Shown here: positions 12,421-29,400 of the stretch, piece by piece | How positions within the stretch are numbered: position 1 is the first letter of the stretch | Layout: each line of letters opens with the position of its first letter | Assembly (NCBI RefSeq): GCF_014805685.1 | Contig: NC_060911.1 | Span: 6,235,212 to 6,299,211, forward strand | Source of the DNA: Silurus meridionalis | Lineage: Eukaryota > Chordata > Actinopteri > Siluriformes > Siluridae | Reading direction: 5' to 3' | Length of the DNA: 64,000 bases | Made by a program: the position numbers and the translations under genes | Notes under the pieces: generated by a model | Database searches by the model: none | Seen by the model: the letters and a program-made list of their open reading frames with translations, nothing else | What the model was told of the DNA's origin: nothing

Positions 12421-15288
12421 TATTTTAGAAATTGAATTATTAAATAATGATCAAATGTTTTTAGAGTTGATAGCATTAAGTTATATGAAACTTAGCATAC
12501 ATTTGAATAACTAATATTGGCTAAAATGTACAATGAAGCAGTTATAAGCTTCCTCTCTTTTCTCATTTCAAAGAACAGGCCTGGTTATGTGGCTAATAGA
12601 AGCTTCTAGTCATTGCTGTAAACCTATAATAGGTATTTCCTGTATTTCAAATTGACCAGTGATAACAATGAATCTAATGCTGAACCTTTGCTTCCCCTTC
12701 AAACATCAATACAAAGGCCTAGAAGTAACAAGAACCCAGAGAGAAACATGTCACTCCGATATGCCCGAAAACACTGCTAATTTCAGCAACCAGACATAAA
12801 AGAATTAAACTGGTCGCATAACGAATAGTTAATAAATAATTTCTGCTCTTGCGAACAGTTCAGACAAATTTAGAATACATTTTAGAGAGACATAGTCAAC
12901 AACTGACCGTGCTAAAAATACATTGAACCAATAGGTGAATAATTGTATGGCATTACCTTTGATTTTCCTTTGCCCATGTTTATTGGTCTTTATTTATTTT
13001 CATTCCCTGTCTCTCACATCTCTCTCTACCAAGCTCTTCTCATTACCCTATCTCTGTGCTCGCGATACATACATACATCTCTGTTTTTCCTCTTCCACCC
13101 ACTCTCTATTCTGTTCCCTCTTTCTCTCAGTTCATCATATCCCTCCTTTATCATGCTCCTCCTTTATTCCTCCATGCTTCCTCTTTTTTTAGATCATCAG
13201 GCTTGTCAATGACACAAACCATTACTGCCTAACCATTTGTAACTCAGGTAGTCCAGGTGCCCAAAAACAGAACTGAAATGTATATATTAAGTCATGCACA
13301 TGAAATTGAGTAAAATATAAACCATAAAGAACATGAGGTATGTGATATTTTGGACATGTAAAGACAATGTATAGAAACACACAATCCATTCCAGGTTCTT
13401 TCCTACTTTTGACTATCTTTCCTAATTGTTGACACTTCACAGTTAATAATACTAATATGTAATATTGTAAGTTCAATCACTGTATCAAATTTGGAAACGC
13501 TAAAAGTTTATTAGAAAGTGCTTTGATTTTGCGCTCACACAATTCCTTGATTGATTTTCTATATTTATATATTCAAACAGAATTCGGATTCATTTTATGA
13601 TTAATGGTATTTTATTACAATAATTTTTTTGCATATTCTACTGAAGTCCTGGAGTACAGTAATACTGGAGTTCTTTCACTTCATATTCAGCTGTTGACTA
13701 TGCTAATGTTTTTGATCGACTTTCATGGTTTCATATTATTATGGACATATGTTGTGTCGAAATAAAAGTCAAACAGAGTACAGTCAAGACAGACATATAA
13801 ACAAAAAATACATAATAAAAAAATATATAAATATATTGTGGTAATCTGTTGTTCATGTTATATATTTAATGCCATTGACTAATTTATAAATATCAATGTT
13901 TCAAAGTTATGATGAATGAAAATGAATTCAAGTCAAATTAAAAAACAAATCCAACTTGCTATACATGAAATCATTTAGCATCGTATTAAATAAAATTATA
14001 AGACAAATAATCAAAATAGGGTTTACGAGACGCGTTGAAAGGTGGGAAAAAGATGCTTTAAAAGACAGCTAAAGATGGAATGGACATATAAAAATTAAGC
14101 TCTTATAGAATTTGTTTCAGACTTTTAAGATAAACTACAGAAAACGTGTAATAAACAAATGAAGTTGATTACAAGGAGTTTTGCTTTCTGGTAGTAGAGC
14201 AAGAGAGGAGGATGTCAATGGTGTGTGAGGAGCAAGACCATAAAGAATTTATACACATAAAAAAAAAACAATTTTAAAATCTTAACAGAAAGCCAAGAAA
14301 GAGCTTACACATAAGGGGAATTAGGATCCCTCTTTTTGGTCCTTGTTAAAAATGTAGCTGCTGCAAAGTAGTTTGTGAAACACCAGCATTAAAGTTACAG
14401 TAGTTTAACCATGCTGTAATATGGGCCGATATCAATTAACTTTTTGTAGAGAGAAATTTGTAATACACCCTAACATTCTGTAACAACAGAAAGAAAAGTA
14501 ACATCAGAAAGTAAATTAAAATAGAAAATTATTCCAGACTGTCTGTAGCTAATCGCACAGATGTATCTTATCTCACCAAAACAATGTCTATCTGATATAA
14601 TTTGCCCCCCAGCTTTAAGAATGTGGCAGCCTGAATTATCTAAAAGAAAATCTTGTCAAAGGCAAAAAAAATGGCACATTTACCTGTCAAATACACCTTT
14701 CCTTGTAAACACACCTATTGCGAGTGCCGTCTTTGCTCCATGTTCTCTGACTTTTTCATTTACTGTTGTTTCTTTGTTACCCTGATGTAGAGGAATGCTC
14801 CAGAAATAAATTGCTGTTCCATTTTTCCTCACCCAAGCACGTCAAACCAGTTGAACAACACTTTAAATACAGTACAATAAGCCTGGTAAATTTTCTGAAT
14901 ACAAGTGGGCTTGGCAGATCTTTTCAAACGGTGGTTGGATTTGTAAGAGGGAAACCACACAGGGGAGTTACCTTAAAAGTGCCAGACAGAATTAGTCAAC
15001 TGTACTTTCATCAGAGGCAATATGACACGAAGGAACAACAATATTCCTATACTAAAGGCTTTTTATAGCACTTCATCTAATGACTTATTTCTACAATATC
15101 TAACATACAATTTCTTTTTCATGTGATACTTTTGTGTACAAAATGATAATGATCCATAGACAGTTATTCATTTTAAGGCATGATTTAGAGAAGTTGTCAG
15201 CTTACATTTAAAATGACTTTTTTATTTATTTATTTTTTTTAATAATCCCACTTCCCTAGTTTCTTCTCTTTCCTTGTCTTTTATATAC
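12421..15288. other. AT-rich intergenic DNA, no gene seen
   Basis: Short open frames only, none with a recognisable motif. A pyrimidine-rich stretch at 12990-13195 (tctctctacc, ctcttccaccc, tttctctcag) has no reading-frame support. Confidence 0.4.
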
Positions 15289-15830
15289 ACTGATCAGCCA
15301 TAGCATCAAAACAACTATTAGGCGAATTTAATCAAATTGATTATCTCACTCCACTGGCACCTTTTAAAAGGTGGGATTACATTAGGCATAACATAACACA
15401 TTATTAAATAAGTAAACAGTCAGTTCTTGAAGATCCGTTGGAACCAGAAAAAAAAATCAAAAGAGGTGTGAAGAAGAACAACTGGTTAACCAGTGGCAGG
15501 GTCATGTGCCCTCGAGGCTCACTGACGTGCATAGAGAACAAGAGCTAGTCCATCTGGTTCAAACCCATTAAAAAGTTATAGCAGAACTGAAAAGGTTCAT
15601 GCTGACTATGATAGAAAGGAGGTAAAATGCAGAGGGCATTACAGCTTAGGGCTGCGTAGCTACAAACTGATCAGAGTGACCATTCTGGCCCCTTTTACAG
15701 CCAGGAGCCCCTACAGTGGTATGTGAGCATCAGTATTAGACAGCAATGGAAGAACTGGTTCAGACATATAGAAGGCTGGGCACCTAGGAAGGAGCTGGCA
15801 CCTGATAAAATGAGAAGCCAACAGAATAAT
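15289..15830. mobile_element. Decayed DNA transposon with 'ACACTGATCAG' end
   Basis: Starts tacactgatcagccatagcatcaaaac, the terminus of a very common fish DNA element, followed by degraded internal sequence (tacagccaggagcccc, tggaagaactgg). No intact transposase. A second fragment is at about 46940-47090. Confidence 0.55.
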
Positions 15831-16714
15831 GCTTTGGACATAATTTTGCTTTTAAATAAAGCATTTTATTACTATTGCCTCAGATCAACACACTTAAAAT
15901 ACATCACAGCCTGCATCAGTCATTCAGATGAACTCCATTTCCCAAATTCCATCAGCTAATGGATTACAGATCACCTGAATTTGTCATATGATTAGTATCT
16001 ACTGGTCAGTATTCTGGGACAAATACACTCATGGAATAAATGCTAGTGTGCCATCTCACTTCACTTCACTTTTATTTGTATTGCTTTACACAGACTCAAT
16101 AGGGAGCCCATACTCAATTAACTGTTGCTCAATGAGGAAGAGGTTCCATGTCTACCACTGCACTAAGAATACAACATTTCTACAGTTTTTCCAAACACCA
16201 ATTTGGTCAAATATATGTTTACACAACACTGTTGTGACAAATAGCCTCTTCGAAGAAACAGGCGAAATGTATGTGTGGTTGAACTTGTAAAAAGCCATGT
16301 ATTAGATTGGCACTTATTTTTACTTTACATTGATGGCGTTTGGCAGATGCCCTTTACTAGAACAACTTACATATAACCTAATTTATTAACTTACAATAAA
16401 AAGTATTTTATTGTTTAAACACCCTGGATTCACTCAATCAGTCACGTGAATAAATTTAGTAGTTTGTTCTTGCGCCATCTAGTGGTAAGACCAATACCTT
16501 AACGATATTCATTTAATATTTTCAAGAATATTAAATTGATCTTTGGAAGGAAAGTCTAAACTAATTAAGCAGTTTATCCATGTTTATTCAATTAGCATGG
16601 AATTATAAACTTTCTTTTTATTATTTGCTGTGAGAACATGCTGTATGTGTACTAACTTAAATATGCAAATAAGCATGCAAGCAGAATAAAATTGTATCAT
16701 TTCGTTTATATTCT

Positions 16715-16950
16715 GAACTGCTTTATCCTGGTCATGGTGGATAAAACTAGGTCAGAATTGTCCTTGGATGGGATGTCAGACCTTATAAACAGACACATTC
16801 ACACCCAAATCCGCTGACAATCACATCACAGACTATACACCAACTAGCTTTGGGAAACCCACGTAATCATAAAGACTTGATAAACATGAGACATTTCATA
16901 TAGACTAAAGCCTGAGCTCAGGATCGAATCTGTGAGACAGCAAAACCACC
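16715..16950. mobile_element. Decayed interspersed repeat
   Basis: ctgctttatcctggtcatggtgg, acacattcacacccaaat and cctgagctcaggatcgaatctgtgag match a widespread fish repeat. Class not clear. Confidence 0.5.
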
Positions 16951-17582
16951 TTTTCTTCCACCTTATTACACTCACTTTTCATTATTATACAGAACAAGCT
17001 CTTAGTATCGCAAATTAAACTTTGTGCTATTATCAATTCATTGTTATAAACATGCAACACGTGTAAGTGATTTCCTTCTTTAATTGCATTTTAACATTAA
17101 CAACTGTTTTTAAAGAGATGTAAGAGCACAGGTCCATGATGCTTTTGAAATAATTGAACTTTATTGCTAGGCTTTTCACAACATTTCACATTGAAACATC
17201 GGCTGGTACAATTGTTCTTTAAGGTCAATTAAAATGACTACAATATGCAGCATTGGACAATCAAAATAAAATATACCTTATATAAAAACTCTGATAAAAT
17301 ATCAATTCATCTTTATGTCGATCAAATCAGTGGAACATAATTTAAATAGAAATAGCTTAAAAAAAATACAAGATTAAATTGTATTGTACTGTATTTTCTA
17401 AACATTTGTCTGTAAATAGACACCAAATTTAAATTAAGGACCCAAACTTTGGTTTCGATGTCAAGATCAGTTTCATTGCTTCCTCATCCAGTTCAAATAC
17501 AGGAATACAGGGCTTGATTCATCAATACTCTGATTTCATGGTTTTGTTACTGAGTCAGTCTCACACTCACATTCATGGACTT

Positions 17583-23402
<5,820 letters not shown>

Positions 23403-24409
23403 GATGGGATTGTAGGTAATAGTCAGGATTTACTTGTCTGTGTGTACATGTTCATGTGCATATAAAGGAGAAAGCAAAAGAGACAATCGTATTTAAAAAA
23501 AAGGAACAACATTATAATGATCACATTGATCCTTTCAATGCCCTTCTGCTGTGTTAACTATGTTGGAAGTGTATTTTTGGTCTATATAGAAGATTATTCA
23601 ATCTTTAGATGAGTTTTTCATAAATAAATATATATGTCCAAATGAAAAAACAAATGGCTCAGATAAACCAGACATTATTAAAAAAAAAAGTATTATGATT
23701 TTCAACTATATTGTTGACATGGAAATGGGGGAAAGAAAAGCAAGGTGCACACAGGTCAATCCAATAATAATAACAACAACAATATTGATATTAATAATAA
23801 TAATACTAATAAGGGAGAGTGTAGTAAACAATTCTTATTATATATATATATTATTTAAGACATTTTACCATTTACCTTTTGGTTTTCCAGTTTAAGTTTC
23901 GATTCCAGCATATTTGCAATAACTGATTTCCGGCTTTAGAGAAGGCGATATGGATCCAAAGTTTACCGTCTAACTCGCACCGAAGTTGTCATGATTGTGA
24001 TCAATTATTATTATATATTCAATATATATTTAAAACTGAAAATCTTTTTATTTCTCTACTGGAGAAAGTCCTCCTCTCTAACGTGCTGCTTCTTCTTGTT
24101 GATAAATGTGAAACTCGGGGTGGTGGTGGGAGGTGGGGCTGGGGGGGGAGATAGGGGAAACACAGAGGAGGCGTGAAGAAGAAAAACTACCGTAAATACC
24201 CATAAACACGCGCACGCGTTCGTTATCCCGATCCGCTCGCGTCCTCATCCGCGTGGAACGTCGTACCACCGCCCGAGACGACGCCTCCGCCCTCCGCCTC
24301 CGCCGCCACGGTACCGACGACGACCACCCGTGGCGAGAGAAAGCGCGTGTCCGACTGTCTCTGAACCTCGTGCGCCTCTACTGTAGACAGGTCGCTTGGG
24401 AAATTCCGA

Positions 24410-24417
24410 TGACGTCA
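24410..24417. promoter_or_regulatory. Perfect CRE (CREB/ATF) palindrome
   Basis: TGACGTCA, the full palindromic cyclic-AMP response element, just beside the CpG-rich patch. A chance match is possible for 8 bp, but the CpG-rich setting next to two gene starts makes a real site more likely. Confidence 0.45.
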
Positions 24418-24491
24418 AATAACACAGCCGGAAAAAAAAAAAGAAAGAAATTCCGTTTTAGGTATGTTGGAAGCGGCACGAGATTCACGCG

Positions 24492-24503
24492 TGCGCATGC
24501 GCG
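24492..24503. promoter_or_regulatory. NRF1-type palindrome
   Basis: TGCGCATGCGCG fits the NRF1 consensus YGCGCAYGCGCR at every position. NRF1 sites are typical of CpG-island promoters near the transcription start. Confidence 0.5.
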
Positions 24504-24539
24504 AAAAAGTTCTGCAGCTGAACATCTTATTCTTGACTT

Positions 24540-24902
24540 TCCATCAACTCGTCTAACTTCATGTCGTTTTATGGTAAGTTGTATTGCATGTATGAGTCTT
24601 GCAGGTGAAGGGTGTTGTGTTTACAAGTAGACCAGGTAGAGCAGGTAGAGCAGTTACAGTAGAGCAGACAGCCCTCTGAGGACAGACAGTGGCATTGCAC
24701 TGGAGCTTCGAGCTTCTCTCTTCCTATAAGGAAGTGAAAGAACAGCACTTCTTACAGGGTCGGTGTGTTTTTGTCGCCATTTCAGTATGTCCACTTTTTA
24801 CTCAGCAGCTCCTGCCTAATGAACTCAGAGCTCCATAACTTTCAAGCTTCAGCTTTACTGAGATTTTTCTCAAGAGCCATTCTAGATTTCATTCTCACCA
24901 GC
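24540..24902 (+). other. ripk3: Candidate 5' noncoding exon(s) of ripk3
   Basis: The first coding exon of ripk3 begins with an acceptor only 4 bases before its ATG, so an upstream noncoding exon must exist. Two good donors follow the CpG-rich patch: GTAAGTTG at 24572 and GTAAGTTG at 24903. Either could end the leader exon. No coding potential is needed or seen. Only RNA data can decide. Confidence 0.35.
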
Positions 24903-25547
24903 CTGGTAAGTTGAACTTGGTTAGTTGCAATCCATTATTAACCTGAATTCAAACCTTAATACCAAGTTTAGAGCTGAAACTTTGGAGGTTGATATCAGTG
25001 CCATTCTCCTTTAACATCTTTTTAAGGGGAAAGTATTTCATCCAACTTAAACAAAACAAAAAAGTTGCTGTAGATGTCACCAAATGACGACACGGGACAA
25101 TTTGCATAATCATAACAGCGTCATGATTGTTTGCATAGCAAAACGTGAAAGTCTGATGTTTTTATATTGTTCTTTTAGAGTAGAGAAGATATTTATTATC
25201 GGCGGTGTATGCAATGGTCTCGTTTTGTGACGTTCCTGCTGTGCGCTTCCTGAATTTTCTTTACTAGGAACTGTTATGTTGAGACGTTTTCCAGGACAGA
25301 AATTCTGAGTTACAATCTTTAGATTAAACTGTGACTACTCTAAACTGAATTAAACCAGATTAGAATATATAATTATTCTAATCTAATAAAATATAATTTC
25401 TTTTTTGGGGCAGCACAAAGCAACTATTGTTATATTTACAAAAACATATGTTGTAACATAGCAGGAGTATGATAGGAAATAGACATAAACGTTTCGTAAG
25501 GGCTAATATATATAATAAAAACAAATAAACAAACAAATAAATATAAA

Positions 25548-25720
25548 TGAGGATGTGCTACTGGTCATAAGGTCAGGGTTCAAACCCCAGCACTGCCAAG
25601 CTGCCACCTTGAGCATCTGCCTTGAGTTAGGCACTTAACCTTTTCTGCTCCACCGCATCATAGCTGACTCTGCACTTTGACAAGCTGAGATATGCAAAAA
25701 TGACAATAAAATTTGGTGTT
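25548..25720 (+). mobile_element. tRNA-derived SINE, partial
   Basis: Contains a box B-like GGGTTCAAACCCC and the tail agctgactctgcactttgacaagctgagatatgc, the same family as the minus-strand copy at 6306-6559. It directly abuts the Tigger-like element. Confidence 0.6.
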
Positions 25721-25727
25721 AACAAAG

Positions 25728-26122
25728 TACAGCGCAACCTCGATACTCGCAGGGGGGTTACGTTTTATGACCTCTCGCGAGTAACAAAAAATAGCAAGGT
25801 TTTGACTCCTCTTTTTGATGTTTCCCTTTTCAAGGGGAATTGTACATGTTCTGTACTGTAAACTCAACAAAAACTGTAAATTACTTGTCATAAATGTTTT
25901 ATTTACTACTTTAAATGAATAATACAATAATAAAATAGATTGTCAAAATTTTAATGCAATTTATTAGTACAAACTTTTTGTTTTGAAATGTTACTCCGGA
26001 CTTTCGAGCCACTCACGGCTTCTAGAAAACGATCAGATTTTTCGCGAGTTACTCTCGGTCCCGTTTGAAATAAGAAGTTGCGAACTATTAATGTCACGAG
26101 TGTCAAGATCGCGACTATAAGG
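25728..26122 (+). mobile_element. Pogo/Tigger-like non-autonomous element, copy 1
   Basis: Begins TACAGCGCAACCTCGATACTCGC, resembling pogo/Tigger termini with TA target. Its body (ggttttgactc, ttgtcataaatgttttatttactact, ttagtacaaact, ttcgcgagttactctcggt) recurs in opposite orientation at 26987-27384. The right end is decayed. No transposase is present. Family name is inferred from the terminus only. Confidence 0.75.
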
Positions 26123-26476
26123 CTTTACAAATTGGTGGTGCCTTAACCAAACCTGTTTTGTCCACTCATAACTCAATAATGTAAAAAATATATATAATTA
26201 ATAATAAACAAATTAATAATTAATTCAAACTTCAAACATTGATTAGATCTTTTTTTGTCAGTGTGCAGAGTATAATTACAGAGCCAATAAAATGCAGTCT
26301 TATAGATTTTTCCATAATTGTTCTATCATTTTCCATAGTAGTCACTGACATCAATTTAAAAATGGTCTTCGCATGTCCCTTTTTAAAATAAAGATGCTTA
26401 ACTAAATTAAAACGTTGCCAAATCTTCAACAACACCTGAAAATAACCCGATTTACGTTTGTTTTATATTAATGCAG

Positions 26477-29400
26477 ATACATGGACCTGGCCAACTGCTC
26501 CCTGCCTCCTTTCATATCTGATGACTGTCTGGAGCCCTGGAAGCTGATTGGGTCTGGTGGATTTGGAAAAATCTATAAGGCAAAACATAAAAAATGGGGG
26601 ATGGACGTTGCCATCAAATTATTACACTCTACTGATGGGTAAATATACTATATTGTCTCATGATGTTCCACTTTCTAATGTACTAGTCGAGAGGAACCAT
26701 CAAAGCTAAATTCTTCCCACCTCTTCTGGTAATTGGTTCTATTGGTGGTGTGTTATGTCTAATGAATAGAATTAAAAGCAAAACAATTTTGACAACTTGT
26801 TAATCACATGCTGGCATCTAATGGATACAATTAGAGACTATTTGGACATCAACAAGCATTCATAATCCAGGTTTCTGAAGTTTCTTTGTTCACTTCATTG
26901 TATTATGTCATGTCTGGATGCTCAACACTAACAGGGGATGTTCAATGCTATGCATATCAGATGTATTCAGTAAGTCAGCATATACTGTACTGTGGAACCT
27001 CGATACTTGTGATCTTGTCACTCGCGACCTCGATAGTTCGTGACTTTTCATTTGGAACGAGACTGAGAGTAACTCGCGAAAATCAGATTTTTGAGAAGTC
27101 GCGAGTCGCTCGAAAGTTCGGAGTAACATTTTGAAAACGAGTTTGTACTAATAAATTACATAAAAATGTTTCAAAAACTATTTTATTATTGTATTATTCA
27201 TTTGAAGTAGTAAATAAAACATTTATGACAAGCAATTCACAATTTAAAGTGAATTAGAGTTTACAGTACAGGAACAATTCCCCTAGAAAAAGGAACCATC
27301 AAAAAGCGAGAGTCAAAACCTTACAATAAAAAAAAAAAAGGGTTCATAGAACGTAACCCCCGCGAGCATCGAGGTTGCACTGTACTCACAAAATGGCTGA
27401 AAAATCTAATTGAACATTGTAATAACCTTTCTTTTTCCTCCCTAGCTCCAACTCCTCTCTACTCCAAGAGGCAGACTTGATGCGTCATGGCGGCAACCCC
27501 AATGTGCTGAGAATTCTGGGCATTTACAAAAGTCAAGATCAAAAAGACAAGTCTGCCTTTCAGATGGGTTTAGTCATGGAATACATGGAGAGAGGATCTC
27601 TGATGGACCTCCAGCTGGCTTTGAAAGAATGCCCACCCTGGCCACTTGCTTTCCGCATTATCAACCAGATCGCTCTGGGAATGAATTTCCTCCACCAGTT
27701 GGATCCACCTCTTCTGCACCTGGACCTGAAACCCAGCAATGTGTTACTGGATGACAGTCTAAATGCCAAGGTTAGGGACACAATGAAAATGTTTATTTAT
27801 GGCTAATGAGTTTTTAAGGAGAAAAAAGCAGTCTGATGCACTATATTGCAAAAGGTATTCGCTCACCCATCGAAATCATTGAATTAAGGTGTTCCAGTCA
27901 CTTCTATGGTTACAGGTTTATAAAATCAAGCACCTGGGCATGCAGACCGCTTTTACAAACATTTGTGAAAGAATGGGTCACTTTTAGGATCTCAGTGAAT
28001 TCCAGCGTGGTACCATGAACTAAATATTCCACAGTCAACTGTTAGTGGTATAACAAAGTGGAAGCGATTGGAACGACAGCAACTCACCCACAAAGTGTTC
28101 AGCCACGTAAAATCACAGAGCGGGTCAGCGGATGCTGAGACAATAGCTACAGACCTCCATGTGGCCTTCAGATTAGCTGAAGAACAGTGCGTAGAGAGCT
28201 TCATGGAATGTGTTTCAATGGTCGAGCAGCTGCATCTAAGCCTTACATCACTAAGTGCAATGCAAAGCATCGGATGCAGTGGTGTAAAGCACACCACCCC
28301 TGGATTTTAGAGCAGTGGAGACGTGTTCTTTGGAGTGACCTCACACTTCACTGTCTGGCAATCCGATGGATGAGTCTGGGTTTGGCGAATGCCAGGAGAA
28401 CAGTATTTGTCTGACTGCATTGTGCCAAGTGTAAAGTTTGATGGAGAGAGATTATTATGTGGAGTTGTCTTTCAGGAGTTGGGCTCAGCCTCCTAGTTCC
28501 AGTGAAAGATACTCTTAGTGCTATAGCATACTAAGACGTTTTGGACAATTTCAAGCTCACAACTTTGTGGGAACAGTTTGGGGACGACGCGTTCCTGTTC
28601 CTACATGACTACGCACCAGTGCACAAAGCAAAGACCATTAAGACATGGATGAGTAAATTTGGTGTAGAAGACTTTGGGATGAATAATATCGGAGACTGCG
28701 ATTCAGGCCTTCTCTTCCAACATCAGTGTCTGACCTCAAAAATGTGCTTCTGGAAGAACGATCAAAGATTTCCAGAAGAGTTCAAGCTGTTATAGCTGCA
28801 AGGGGCCAACATCATAATAAACCCCATGGATTAAGAATCGGATGTTACTCAAGTTCATTTGCACTTGAAAATAGATGAGCTAATACTTTTGGCAATATAG
28901 TGCATCTCTGAGTAGTCCCTCTGTCTATCTGTCTTGTTTTACTCCAGCTCACAGATTTTGGTCTGGCCAAAATATCTAAAAGTACCTCAAAATCTATTGA
29001 AGAGAATGATAGGGATGCAGCTGGGACCACCAGCTACATGCCCCCAGAAGCATTTCATTCCACTCAGTATCTCCCTGACTTTGCTTGTGATGTTTACAGG
29101 TAAACATTTTTTTCAGTTAAAGCTTTGGGTCTAGTCATGAAGGTTATGTGTTCAGTGCATTTAATAATAATGTTGGTTTCTTTCCGAATATTGTCTCAGC
29201 TACGGCATATTGGTGTGGTCAGTCATCACGGGAAAGCAGCCGTACGTCGGTGAGACTCCAGTGCATTCTCTAACTGCAGATTAGTTACAAATACACTCTA
29301 ATACAGGATTCATGTTTTTATTTGCTTTATTAGATTCCCACTGCCTCATTCCCTTTCTCTCTCAGATAACTTTTCTAGTTTAGTGCGGTTTCGTGTCCGT

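Larger units (their letters stand above)
24190..24520. promoter_or_regulatory. CpG-rich patch between khnyn and ripk3, probable shared promoter region
   Basis: In strongly AT-rich surroundings this stretch is dense in CpG (runs such as cgcgcacgcgttcg and cgacgacg). It lies about 0.8 kb upstream of the khnyn start codon on one side and about 2 kb before the first ripk3 coding exon on the other. It contains a perfect CRE and an NRF1-type palindrome (listed separately). An unmethylated CpG island promoter firing in both directions fits, but transcription starts cannot be placed from sequence alone. Confidence 0.5.

Noticed and set aside
12935..13212. Two overlapping hydrophobic open frames of 85 and 89 codons
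   Set aside because: They come from a pyrimidine-rich stretch that gives Leu/Ser/Phe in any frame; no exon borders or motif.
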